Below the pieces are notes generated by a model that saw nothing but the letters and a program-made list of their open reading frames with translations, was not told the DNA's origin and did not search any database. The position numbers and the translations under genes were made by a program. From Desulfosporosinus fructosivorans (GTDB lineage Bacteria; Bacillota; Desulfitobacteriia; Desulfitobacteriales; Desulfitobacteriaceae): a stretch of DNA of 64,000 nucleotides. The stretch is taken from contig NZ_SPQQ01000017.1 in NCBI RefSeq assembly GCF_004766045.1, forward strand, positions 1 through 64,000, read 5' to 3'. This document shows positions 53,171 to 61,975 of the stretch, piece after piece; the stretch's first letter is position 1; every line of letters starts with the position of its first letter.

Positions 53171-54058
53171 TTATACCTTACATAGAGGATTCGCTGGGAA
53201 ATCAGGATTCGCACATCCTATACAAGGATAGTTAACCCCAATGCACCATGCTTGTCCATTATTCCATTTCATTGAAGGGCATACATTTTGAGTACCAGGT
53301 CCTTTACAGCCTACGTTTTTATAACACCCATATTGCCCCAGTTGTTTTACAACAGTGGTTCCTTTTCGCGGACACATACTATGGATCTTTGTTCCAAAAT
53401 AGTTACTTGGTCGGTTAGACCTATCAAGTGAAGGCATGCCAATGAGAATTAAATCTAAAAGTGTTTGAATTAGAACCGTTGGATGAACCGGGCATCCAGG
53501 TAGATTAACCACAGGGTTTACAGTCCTTCCACTAAGTATAGAGCTGGCGGTTAGACAACCCGTTGCATTGGCTCCTGCAGCCGAAACCCCTCCAAAGGAA
53601 GCACAAGTTCCTGCTGCAACCACATATTTTGCCATTGGTCCATACTTCAAGACAGCTTGTTCCATGGTTAAGTGAGTTCCATCAACTTCTCCAATGACAC
53701 AATAGTTTCCATTGGCACCAGTTGGCACTGCACCCTCAATCACTAGAATAAACTGCCCCTTATATTGAGTTGCACTTTGGTCTAAGGTTTGCATTGCTAG
53801 GTCACCAGAAGCGGTCATCAGGGTGCTGTTATACTTCATACTGATTTTGTTTAAGAGAACATTGTCAATAGTAGTGGGATTAGTAACATTTAACGTCGAT
53901 ACTGTACAACCTGAGCACCCTGATCCTTGAAGCCAAATAATCGGTGGATCTGTTTCAGCTGCAAGAACATTGCTAACACTACCAAGACTGACTTCTAAAC
54001 CTAGGGCTACTGCCGCTGCGACGGACCATTTTAGAAATTCTCTTCTGCTAATTTGCAT
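53171..54058 (-). CDS. [NiFe] hydrogenase small subunit with Tat signal
   Basis: A 295-residue electron-transfer subunit. The Tat signal MQISRREFLKWSVAAAVALG is clear. Cluster ligands follow the group 1 plan: proximal CSGC, GTCASFGG and NLPGCPVHP; distal IHSMCPRK, GCYKNVGCKGP and NVCPS; medial WCIGVNYPCIGCANPDFP. There is no C-terminal membrane anchor helix. It is the first gene of the hydrogenase operon, and a Fur-like site lies about 70-85 bp upstream. No cytochrome b or other acceptor subunit gene is in the cluster. Confidence 0.95.
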   Translation of the reverse strand: MQISRREFLKWSVAAAVALGLEVSLGSVSNVLAAETDPPIIWLQGSGCSGCTVSTLNVTNPTTIDNVLLNKISMKYNSTLMTASGDLAMQTLDQSATQYKGQFILVIEGAVPTGANGNYCVIGEVDGTHLTMEQAVLKYGPMAKYVVAAGTCASFGGVSAAGANATGCLTASSILSGRTVNPVVNLPGCPVHPTVLIQTLLDLILIGMPSLDRSNRPSNYFGTKIHSMCPRKGTTVVKQLGQYGCYKNVGCKGPGTQNVCPSMKWNNGQAWCIGVNYPCIGCANPDFPANPLCKV

Positions 54059-54127
54059 AATGTCCCTCCTTAATCTATGGAAACCTATATATCTACTTAA
54101 TTTATTAGTGCGACTTAAGTATTAATA

Positions 54128-54142
54128 TGATAATCATTCTCA
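54128..54142. promoter_or_regulatory. Putative Fur box upstream of the hydrogenase operon
   Basis: TGATAATCATTCTCA differs at one position from the 15-mer Fur/PerR-type consensus TGATAATNATTATCA. It is about 70 bp upstream of the small-subunit start. Confidence 0.6.
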
Positions 54143-54156
54143 ATATGTGTGTTAAA

Positions 54157-54180
54157 AAATTACTCCTCTCATTCAGGAGC
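54157..54180 (-). terminator. Terminator between the DUF3793 gene and the hydrogenase operon
   Basis: On the minus strand CTCCT-loop-AGGAG is followed by TAATTTTTTAA. The stem is short (5 bp) but the T-run is good. It separates the DUF3793 gene from the hydrogenase promoter. Confidence 0.65.
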
Positions 54181-54205
54181 ACTACAGATCTTTCCCGTTC
54201 CATAC

Positions 54206-54733
54206 TTAATGGTAGTTAGCCAGCGGGTAAATAAGTTCTCGTACTTTTGTCCTGGCTTGTAAAAAGCTCTCGTACCTCTTATTAGACAACTTTTCACTAC
54301 CATATATTTTCCATCCATTTATCTTAATCAGTTTCAATGAAGGATGGCCTATATATCCTAGTACGTCTTTAAATGGATAGCCAAGGCCTCTAAGAAATCT
54401 TAAGTTTGTTTTGTTGCAAAGTGTATTTTCTAGAGAAGTGGAATGATAAAACAAAACTTGTACTCTTCCATTCTGTTTCTTTATTTCTCTTAACTTGATG
54501 TTTTTATCTCGCGAAAAGTAGATTTTTAATTCTTCCAAAGCTAAGTTTTTTCTTTCACCTTCGCTTATAGGAATCTTGAGCAATTCAGCTGGTTTTACGC
54601 CCACCATGGTAGCGCCAATAAGGTCCAATAAGCGAATTAGATAGCCATCATAGTAAAGGTTTTTGTGAAGCCAATCACATATTTCACTCAGTTGTTCATA
54701 TATTACCTTGTCCTCCAGTATTGAAGTTTCCAT
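54206..54733 (-). CDS. DUF3793 family protein
   Basis: A 175-residue protein of the DUF3793 type, found in anaerobic Firmicutes: MVGVKPAELLKIPI near residue 40, NGRVQVLFYHSTSLENTL near 88, then GYPFKDVLGYIGHP and INGWKIYGSEKLSNKRY. No signal peptide is seen and no function is known. ATG 54733 has GGGGGAAGG upstream. Family members often lie next to iron-related genes; here the hydrogenase is downstream, separated by a terminator. Confidence 0.75.
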   Translation of the reverse strand: METSILEDKVIYEQLSEICDWLHKNLYYDGYLIRLLDLIGATMVGVKPAELLKIPISEGERKNLALEELKIYFSRDKNIKLREIKKQNGRVQVLFYHSTSLENTLCNKTNLRFLRGLGYPFKDVLGYIGHPSLKLIKINGWKIYGSEKLSNKRYESFLQARTKVRELIYPLANYH

Positions 54734-55740
54734 TACACCTTCCCCCTCTTCCGATTTAAACAGGACCCTTTAGTTCTGTATGATTATTAATGATATGTAT
54801 TTTGATAACTTAATAAGCTCTCTCTTTTTAAGGATTCTAAATACTCAACTAAATGTTAAATTTATCATTTTACATTATTCCTATTTGATAACTGTTAACC
54901 AAGCCTTTTCTGATAGAAAACTAGTTATAGTTTCTACTATATTAATGCAATTGATATTCAATATCACCTATGTAAAACGTATGTTAGCATTAATATTTTG
55001 TTTAGTCAATGGTAATTTTAAACTGTGTTGATTGTCCGTTTTCAAGCTTAGTAACGGCTCCGGAATATCAGTTCTGGAGTCGTTACTCACCGTTCCGCTC
55101 AGGTTTCAGGTACCCCTCGTTTCTATTAACTCGACATTTCTTGTCATGAGTTAAAACACGAACCAGGATGGATCATTTGGGTATCTAATTTAATTGCCAT
55201 ACTAATGTCAATTCGGTACAATTGTGAAGTGGCTACCATTTGGTATTTGAATTAGCCGATATTAAAAGCTGGGATCTCAATAATATCTCCAAGTAATAAA
55301 TCTTGGTCCAAAAGTAAATCCGGATGCCTTCAGAAAAGGCTTCCGGATTTAAAATGAAACCGCAAATAAATTCATAGGTTCAGTCACAAAGATTAATTAA
55401 ACGACTTAGTCGAATGATCACCTTTTGGGCGGGTGAGAGGTTATTGCATAATAATGTAGCAGTAATTTCCTTCCAAGTGAATTCTATTCTTTCAGTTTTC
55501 ACAGCAAAGAAGGTCAACTGACGTGGTTGTCCTTTCATGGATTATGGGAGGTTTACTCTTTCCATCAACCACGCCCATCTTGTGGACTGGTGTGCTTGAA
55601 ATATCTACTCTAGTTATTAACTATATGATTACAAAACGGGTCCAATAATGTTCCCCTGTCTAGAGGTAGCCTACATCAATATCCTAATTCTTTGCGTAAC
55701 AGAAAGCAGCGGGGTTACCAATACAGTTCAGAAGCATTCA
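54734..55740. other. About 1 kb without a supported gene
   Basis: Very AT-rich from 54780 to 55030, then mixed. Two hairpins are evident: GTAACGGCTCC/GGAGTCGTTAC (55051-55086) and AAATCCGGA...TCCGGATTT (55316-55350, with inner GCCTT/AAGGC). No frame shows a ribosome site plus recognisable protein. These hairpins may be isolated terminators or remnants of lost genes. Confidence 0.6.
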
Positions 55741-55781
55741 AAAGACCAGAACAAAGCACAAATAGCTTAGTTCCGGTCTTT
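55741..55781 (-). terminator. Terminator after the siderophore-binding protein gene
   Basis: AAAGACC-GAAC (55741-) pairs with GTTC-GGTCTTT (-55781) with small mismatches and inner AAGC/GCTT. It lies just past the stop at 55786. Confidence 0.7.
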
Positions 55782-55785
55782 ATTA

Positions 55786-56757
55786 CTATTTTGTTAAGAA
55801 GAACTTGCCTAAATCATCTAGTAAAAGATTTGCTGCAATAACGCCACCCGCAGTGTTCCAGATATCATCATCGACTTTATAGGTTTTATTGCTTTTTACT
55901 ACGCTGAGGTTTTTCCAAAGAGGGTCATTAGTCCACTCTTGCTCAGCCTTGTTGGCATCTCCGTTACCGGTTTCATAGGTGAAGTAAAAGAGGATATCCC
56001 CGTCCATTTCAGGAATACGCTCTTTGGTTACATCATCAGCAAAAGCATCTTTAGTTTGGGATTGAGGTCGTGCAAATCCAAGCTCTTTCAAGATGATACC
56101 GGAGAAGGTTTGTGAATAATAGATTCTTGTTTTACCCGACATAAAACGAACGATCGAAACTTGAGTAGAGAGTTTGTCTCCTGCTTGTTTTTTGAAGTCC
56201 GCGATGCGCTTGTTAAAATCGCCGATGACTTTTTGTCCTTCAGTCGATTTATTTAAAGCGTCCGCATAAACCGTGAAGTTATTCTTCCACTCGCCACGAA
56301 GTGTTTCTGTAAAGACGGTCGGAGCAATGGCTGAAAGTTGGGTATAAATCTTTTCCTGACGCATTTTGTTCCCGAGAATGAGATCGGGTTTTAAGGCAGC
56401 GATTGCTTCAAGGTTCGGTTGGCCTTCGTCTCCAACGACTTGGACTCCTTCCATATCGTTCTTGATATGTTCGTACCAGGGATTTCCGGTCCAAGATTTG
56501 ACCGCACCGACGGGTTTAATGCCGAGGGTAAGAAGGGCTTCAGTTCCTTCATTGGTTAGAACGACGACTCTTTTCGGTGTAGTAGGTACTGTTGATTCTC
56601 CCATAATATGCTTAACAATTCGAGTTTCAGGGGTCTTCGCTGAATCCGCTGTGCCTGATGAAGCTGTGGAAGTTCCGCATCCTGTTAAAGCCAGGAAGGT
56701 AACAATTACAAGAATTAAACTCAATAATCTTCTTTTCTGGTAAGTACGTCGTAGCAT
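55786..56757 (-). CDS. Ferric-siderophore ABC transporter substrate-binding lipoprotein (FhuD/FepB-like)
   Basis: A 323-residue solute-binding protein. Lipoprotein signal ends LALTGCGTS (Cys27). The helical-backbone type III fold is visible: PKRVVVLTNEGTEALLTLGI, LEAIAALKPDLILGNKMRQE, and the closing NDPLWKNLSVVKSNKTYKVDD. The start at 56757 follows AGGAGG; a 62-residue upstream frame has none. It is divergent from the permease genes. A Fur-box match lies 17 bp upstream. Confidence 0.9.
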   Translation of the reverse strand: MLRRTYQKRRLLSLILVIVTFLALTGCGTSTASSGTADSAKTPETRIVKHIMGESTVPTTPKRVVVLTNEGTEALLTLGIKPVGAVKSWTGNPWYEHIKNDMEGVQVVGDEGQPNLEAIAALKPDLILGNKMRQEKIYTQLSAIAPTVFTETLRGEWKNNFTVYADALNKSTEGQKVIGDFNKRIADFKKQAGDKLSTQVSIVRFMSGKTRIYYSQTFSGIILKELGFARPQSQTKDAFADDVTKERIPEMDGDILFYFTYETGNGDANKAEQEWTNDPLWKNLSVVKSNKTYKVDDDIWNTAGGVIAANLLLDDLGKFFLTK

Positions 56758-56773
56758 TGTGCATCCTCCTAAT

Positions 56774-56788
56774 TGAAAATAGTTATCA
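56774..56788. promoter_or_regulatory. Fur box of the siderophore-binding protein gene
   Basis: TGAAAATAGTTATCA; on the minus strand TGATAACTATTTTCA matches the TGATAATNATTATCA consensus at all but two defined positions. It lies directly upstream of the ribosome site of the divergent lipoprotein gene. Confidence 0.65.
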
Positions 56789-56938
56789 TTTATGAGATAG
56801 ATCGTAACAAGGAAAATAGAAGTTGTCAAGATGGAAACAGAGAAATACTCAAAAAACTGAAGAATAAAGTCCGGAAAATCAAGGGTGAACGGATAAAAAA
56901 GATTATTTCCCAAACCATCACTTGAAGAGAAAACCGAT

Positions 56939-56955
56939 TGCAAATGATTATCATT
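56939..56955. promoter_or_regulatory. Fur box of the siderophore permease operon
   Basis: Contains the perfect 13-bp palindrome AATGATTATCATT (56943-56955), the core of classical Fur boxes, about 85 bp before the first permease gene. Confidence 0.75.
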
Positions 56956-57037
56956 GACATAATAATGCGTGTTCCATTATGATGAGATCATAAATTAGAT
57001 TGTAATCCATGTTCTTGGGGAGAAAGGAAAATCAGAT

Positions 57038-58048
57038 ATGAACGCGCGGTTAACAAATACGGCCTTGAAGCTTAGCGGCATCTTTATTCTATTTCTTGTG
57101 ATGGTGCTCCTTATATATTTGAGTGTAGTCTATGGTGTAATTAACACGAACTGGCGGCATGCCATTGAAGCATATACCCAATTCAATGGGACAAATGAAC
57201 ATATCGCCATCAGGGATGTTCGGGTACCTCGTGCTTTAGTGGCTACAGTTGTGGGTGCGAATTTGGGAGTTGCGGGGGCGTTACTTCAGGCACTCACTAA
57301 AAACCCTGTTGCCGATACGGGAATACTTGGAATTAACTACGGGGCATCTTTCTTTATCGTCTTTGCTTTGACGTTTTTCTCCGTGAATTCGATTATGGCT
57401 TTCACGTGGATTGCTTTTCTCGGCGCCGCGCTGAGTGGACTTGCGGTGTACGGATTAGGATCACTGGGTCGGGGAGGGATGACACCGATTAAACTCACTT
57501 TGGCAGGAGCTGCGTTGGGTGCGCTTGCCTCCTCGTATACCAACGGAATGTTGGTCGTCAATGAAAAGGTTTTGGATGAAGTGTTATTCTGGCTTTCTGG
57601 TAGCGTCGCAGGGAGAAGTCTCGATATGCTTATGGCCGTAATGCCTTTCGTGCTTGTAGGATGGGTTGGTTCTCTCCTGATCGCTGGTCAGGTGAATACA
57701 CTATTACTAGGTGAAGATGTGGCACGCGGGCTTGGTCAGAGAACAGTTTTTGTTAAGTTAGCGATAGGGTTAATCATCATTATTCTGGCTGGCAGTTCGG
57801 TAGGGGTAGCGGGCCCTATTGCGTTTGTCGGTCTGATCACGCCTCATTTAGCCCGTTATCTCGTCGGAATTGATTTTCGCTGGGTGATCCTTTACAGCGC
57901 GTTACTGGGCTCTGTATTTTTGCTTGGTGCCGATATCGCCGCTCGTTTTATCGCGATGCCAAGAGAACTACCGATTGGGGTCGTCACTGCCTTTCTGGGG
58001 GCACCATTTTTCATCTACGTTGTACGGAAAGGAGAACTTAGAGCATGA
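57038..58048 (+). CDS. FecCD-family siderophore ABC permease 1
   Basis: A 336-residue permease of the BtuC/FecCD family with about ten hydrophobic segments. Family segments include RVPRALVATVVGANLGVAGA near the N-terminus and VAGPIAFVGLITPHLARYLVG near residue 260. AGAAAGGA precedes the ATG. It overlaps the next permease gene by 4 bp (ATGA), so the two subunits are made together. Confidence 0.9.
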   Translation: MNARLTNTALKLSGIFILFLVMVLLIYLSVVYGVINTNWRHAIEAYTQFNGTNEHIAIRDVRVPRALVATVVGANLGVAGALLQALTKNPVADTGILGINYGASFFIVFALTFFSVNSIMAFTWIAFLGAALSGLAVYGLGSLGRGGMTPIKLTLAGAALGALASSYTNGMLVVNEKVLDEVLFWLSGSVAGRSLDMLMAVMPFVLVGWVGSLLIAGQVNTLLLGEDVARGLGQRTVFVKLAIGLIIIILAGSSVGVAGPIAFVGLITPHLARYLVGIDFRWVILYSALLGSVFLLGADIAARFIAMPRELPIGVVTAFLGAPFFIYVVRKGELRA

Positions 58049-59079
58049 GCATGTACTTAGCCTTTCGTGGAAGTAAACTCCCCATCTCTGTTCTCCTGAA
58101 AAAAAGGAGTTTATGGATTACTCTTTCATTACTTGCCGTGACCTTTGCTTTTTTTGTTCTAAGCATAGGGGCAGGAGAGTTGAAAATTCACCCACTTGAT
58201 GTGCTGAAGACGCTTGTGGGGCTCGGCTCTGGGCAACACGAGTTAATTATACTTACGTTCCGTTTACCTCGAATTGTTGCCACGCTGCTTATTGGCGCAT
58301 CCCTAGCGGTATCAGGCGCAATCCTGCAAGGTATTATCCGAAATCCTCTAGCTTCCCCGGATTTACTCGGGGTCACTGGAGGAGCTTCCGTGGCAGCCGT
58401 CCTATTTATTACCTTGTTTCAAGGAATAAGCATTCAATGGATGCCTGTAGCAGCATTTATCGGTGCAGGGGTTGCGATGTTTATAATTTATAAACTCGCT
58501 TGGAAGCAGGGGGTTAGCCCGATGCGGCTTGTCTTAATCGGAGTAGGGATTAGCGAAGTTCTCTCAGCTTTGACCAGAATGCTTATCGTTATGAGTCCAA
58601 TACATCTGACGAGTAAAGCGATGATCTGGCTCACCGGAACAGTTTACGGGACAACGTGGAATAATGTACTGGCTCTTTTACCATGGTTATTAGCCATACT
58701 TGTTGCATTAGTGTATGGAAGAAGTGTTAACATCCAGCAACTCGGAGAAGATATCGCAACGGGAGCAGGGAGTTCAACTCAGCGGGATCGATTGATTTTA
58801 CTCTTGATTTCTACAGCATTGGCTGGATCAGCTGTGGCGATCGGTGGAGCAGTTGGCTTTGTCGGATTGCTCGCTCCTCACATTGCTCGGAAGTTGGTGG
58901 GTTCTGCTTTTGGAGAAGTTTTGCCAGTAGCGGCCTTAGTCGGGGGATTGATGGTTATGATTGCGGATCTGATCGGAAGAACGGCCTTTTCTCCTCTGGA
59001 TTTGCCCGTTGGGATTTTCACAGCGGGGATTGGTGCTCCGTATTTTATTTACCTACTCTACAAAAATCGAAACCAATAA
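58045..59079 (+). CDS. FecCD-family siderophore ABC permease 2
   Basis: A 344-residue partner permease with the same layout: FRLPRIVATLLIGASLAVSG and AVGFVGLLAPHIARKLVG. It starts inside the stop of the first permease gene. With permease 1 it forms a heterodimeric channel for ferric siderophore import. Confidence 0.9.
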   Translation: MSMYLAFRGSKLPISVLLKKRSLWITLSLLAVTFAFFVLSIGAGELKIHPLDVLKTLVGLGSGQHELIILTFRLPRIVATLLIGASLAVSGAILQGIIRNPLASPDLLGVTGGASVAAVLFITLFQGISIQWMPVAAFIGAGVAMFIIYKLAWKQGVSPMRLVLIGVGISEVLSALTRMLIVMSPIHLTSKAMIWLTGTVYGTTWNNVLALLPWLLAILVALVYGRSVNIQQLGEDIATGAGSSTQRDRLILLLISTALAGSAVAIGGAVGFVGLLAPHIARKLVGSAFGEVLPVAALVGGLMVMIADLIGRTAFSPLDLPVGIFTAGIGAPYFIYLLYKNRNQ

Positions 59080-59091
59080 GGAGGCGGCCGT

Positions 59092-59892
59092 ATGCCTGCA
59101 TTAGAGACGAGCAATCTAACCTTGGCTTATAACGAGAACATCATCATTAATCAACTAAACCTTCAAATCCCGAAAGGGAAAATTACCGTATTTATTGGGA
59201 GTAATGGCTGCGGAAAATCTACGCTGCTGAGGTCCATGGCCCGACTTCTCAGACCGAAGGATGGGGTAATCCTACTTGAGGCAAAGGATATGTTGGCTCA
59301 ATCGACTAAGGAAGTGGCGAAGAAGCTTGCCATTTTGCCGCAGTCTCCAGTAGCGCCAGAAGGCTTAACTGTTCTCCAGTTGGTTAAGCAAGGACGGTTT
59401 CCCTATCAAAACTGGCTTCGCCAGTGGTCTGAGCAGGATGAGCATGCCGTAATCCAAGCGCTGGAATTAACAAATACCCGAGACTTTGCTGAAAAACAAG
59501 TGGAGATGCTCTCAGGTGGACAACGTCAAAGAGCGTGGATTGCCATGGTACTTGCCCAAGAAACCGAAATGATTTTGCTGGATGAGCCAACGACTTATCT
59601 CGATCTGAGTCATCAAATTGAGGTTTTAGATATCTTGTACGATCTAAACAAAAAGGAACAGCGAACCATTGTCATGGTTTTGCATGACCTAAACTTAGCC
59701 TGTCGTTATGCAGATCATCTCGTTGCGGTTCATAATAAAACTGTTTTTTCGCAAGGGAAACCGAAAGAGGTTCTGACGGAGGAGATGGTTCGAACGGTTT
59801 TCAATATGGAGAGTCGAATTATCAATGACCCGATTTATGGAACCCCAATGTGTATCCCAATCAGTAGGACTCAGAAACCGGAAGTGAGTTGA
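59092..59892 (+). CDS. Siderophore ABC transporter ATPase (FepC/FecE-like)
   Basis: A 266-residue ATPase: Walker A FIGSNGCGKSTLLR, signature MLSGGQRQRAW, Walker B MILLDEPTTYLDLSHQ and H-loop VLHDLNLACR. AAGGAGGCGG precedes the ATG. It energises the two upstream permeases. Confidence 0.95.
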   Translation: MPALETSNLTLAYNENIIINQLNLQIPKGKITVFIGSNGCGKSTLLRSMARLLRPKDGVILLEAKDMLAQSTKEVAKKLAILPQSPVAPEGLTVLQLVKQGRFPYQNWLRQWSEQDEHAVIQALELTNTRDFAEKQVEMLSGGQRQRAWIAMVLAQETEMILLDEPTTYLDLSHQIEVLDILYDLNKKEQRTIVMVLHDLNLACRYADHLVAVHNKTVFSQGKPKEVLTEEMVRTVFNMESRIINDPIYGTPMCIPISRTQKPEVS

Positions 59893-61083
59893 TTGAAGCC
59901 ATTTGCACTTTGTTATAACAATTTTCGGGTGTATGCCATAGGGAGTTTAATTACCCGAGTCGGGGATTGGATGGACCTTGTGGCTTTGAATTGGGCGGTT
60001 CTGCAATTAACGGGATCTGCTTTTTATCTCGGACTAATCAGTGCTTGCCGGCTTCTACCCGTCTTTACAATGAGTGTTCCAGCAGGGGCTTTGGCTGATC
60101 GTTATAATAAGAGAAAACTTTTACTCCGTTTAGAAACGGGATATATGTTTTTCACCATAACCTTGGCGCTGCTGCTCATGTACAGTGGCCCTTTTTGGTT
60201 ATTTGCTTTGATTGTCACTTTGCGCTCAGTATTCAGTACGATGGGCTTAACGGTTCGTAATGCTTTTATTCCGAGTCTTGTCCCCCCAGTTGCCCTTGCA
60301 AGTGCAATCGCTTTAAATGCAACATTTGCCAATCTTTCGGGGATTGTTGGCCCGGCTTTGGCGGGTTTTCTATTAACTTTTGTTGAGCCGGTGAGCATCT
60401 TCCGGATCTCAGCCATAACAAGTCTAGCGGTTATAGGTTCACTATTTTGGGTTAGGCCAATGGCGACGTTACCCGAACAAAAATGTCATGAGAATACGGG
60501 TATTATGGAAGCGATAAACTTCATACGTTCCAATTCGGTTGTCAAATCGCTTTTGATACTGGCGATTGTGCCGATGCTTTTTGGATTTCCATATACCAGT
60601 ATGATGCCGATTTTTAGTAAAGAATTGTTGAAAGTTGGGCCAGATGGACTCGGTATTTTACTCGGAGCATCGGGAGCGGGAGCGCTTACTGCATCCGCTA
60701 GCCTATCTTGGTTAAACGTTAAGAACAATCATGGCAAAATTCTTGTGGTTTCTAGCATAGGATTCGGGATTGGCTTAGTTTTGTTTGCTTTGACGCGACG
60801 GATGGAGCTCGCCTTAATGGCCATGTATGGGGTGGGACTTTTGGGGCAGACATACCGTACCATGAGTCGAATTACCTTACAACACGCTGTGCCGGACCAT
60901 TTAATAGGAAGAGTCTTGGGTATCGCTTTGATGGACCGCGGGTTCATTGCCATTGGAGCGATATTCGTTGGATGGCTAGCTAGTTATGCAGGAAGCTTTG
61001 TGGCTGCACTGTTTATGGGATTAGGTTGCGCCTTGATTACTCTGATTATTGTTTTGCTTAATCGTAATATCTTAAGGCTCTAA
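59893..61083 (+). CDS. MFS transporter, DHA3/EntS-like
   Basis: A 396-residue major facilitator protein with twelve hydrophobic segments and the loop 2-3 signature SVPAGALADRYNKRKLLL. It starts at a TTG (59893) directly after the TGA of the ATPase gene, so it belongs to the iron operon. EntS-type relatives export siderophores; since no siderophore synthesis genes are in view, it may instead export a modified or spent siderophore. That role is inference from context. Confidence 0.85.
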   Translation: MKPFALCYNNFRVYAIGSLITRVGDWMDLVALNWAVLQLTGSAFYLGLISACRLLPVFTMSVPAGALADRYNKRKLLLRLETGYMFFTITLALLLMYSGPFWLFALIVTLRSVFSTMGLTVRNAFIPSLVPPVALASAIALNATFANLSGIVGPALAGFLLTFVEPVSIFRISAITSLAVIGSLFWVRPMATLPEQKCHENTGIMEAINFIRSNSVVKSLLILAIVPMLFGFPYTSMMPIFSKELLKVGPDGLGILLGASGAGALTASASLSWLNVKNNHGKILVVSSIGFGIGLVLFALTRRMELALMAMYGVGLLGQTYRTMSRITLQHAVPDHLIGRVLGIALMDRGFIAIGAIFVGWLASYAGSFVAALFMGLGCALITLIIVLLNRNILRL

Positions 61084-61430
61084 GTTGGATTTCTGTAACC
61101 GAAGATTAAAGAGAATATCAATTATGCCGCAAGGTCCAGCTACGGAAGCACTTCAGGAAATCAGGGACACGATAATAGCGTTAAGCCTTCAAATAAAATG
61201 ATGGGATAAGCAACGGTAAATCCACAGTCAAAGCGAAACTCTAGGTTGTGCTTAAGCCTCTTGCACAAATCCTTGATTGTAGGAATTCTTTCAATAATAA
61301 TAGATCATAGCGGAGTAATTCAGTCGAGTAGGGGCCCCATGTAAAGCCTTTTTGGAAAAAACTTGTGACAAGGAAGTTATATCTATGGGTTCAAGAATAA
61401 GATTCTCTTGGATGTTGAAAGGCGATTTCA
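61084..61430. other. 347-bp stretch without a supported gene
   Basis: No clear terminator follows the MFS gene. A short frame at 61123-61200 (MPQGPATEALQEIRDTIIAL) without a ribosome site may be a relic of a coiled-coil or regulator gene. Otherwise I see nothing here. Confidence 0.4.
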
Positions 61431-61766
61431 ATGGAAATTATTAAATCTCTATTTTATTTTTTATAAGCAGGAGTATTTGAAATAGGTGGTGGTTATTTAG
61501 TTTGGCTGTGGCTACGTGGAGGAAAAAGCATTTGGTTTGGATTATTTGGTGCTATTGCTCTAATTTTGTATGGTGTTATCCTAACTTTACAGCCAGCATA
61601 CGCTAATTTTGGGCGAGTTTATGCTACCTATGGAGGTATTTTTATAGTGCTTTCGATTTTATGGGGATGGCAAGTTGATTAGGTAGTTCCAGATAGATTT
61701 GACGTAATCGGAGGATTTATTGCATTAATTGGCGTTATAATTATTATGTATTATCCGAGAGGGTAA
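61431..61766 (+). pseudogene. UPF0060/YnfA-family membrane protein with two in-frame stops
   Basis: A frame of 111 codons with UPF0060 hallmarks: AGVFEIGGGYLVWLWLRGGK, YGVILTLQPAYANFGRVYAT, YGGIFIVLSILWGWQVD and PDRFDVIGGFIALIGV. TAA replaces codon 12 (61464-61466) and TAG codon 84 (61680-61682), both at otherwise conserved positions, so the gene is dead as read. The reading frame is otherwise uninterrupted over its whole length, which implies recent inactivation. The family has four transmembrane helices and no known function. Confidence 0.85.
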
Positions 61767-61975
61767 TGAACATTCTTCTTATGTAGCGCAATAAGAATGA
61801 TGTGTACTAACATTACAACAAAAGAGCATCTATAATGACTTCGATTTAGCGTTTAAGGGTACACTTTTTATTTCGTAATTTCTTCAGCTAAAGAATAGAT
61901 TGCTTTTATTAATTTTAATGTTGTTTCGTCAGTCTTATTTATACAGGATACTGTAGGTGTATCTTCTATGCTGTA

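Noticed and set aside
54780..55031. A plus-strand 83-codon frame rich in Ile, Leu and Tyr
   Set aside because: It lies in very AT-rich DNA with no ribosome site, and its composition is that of random AT-rich translation.
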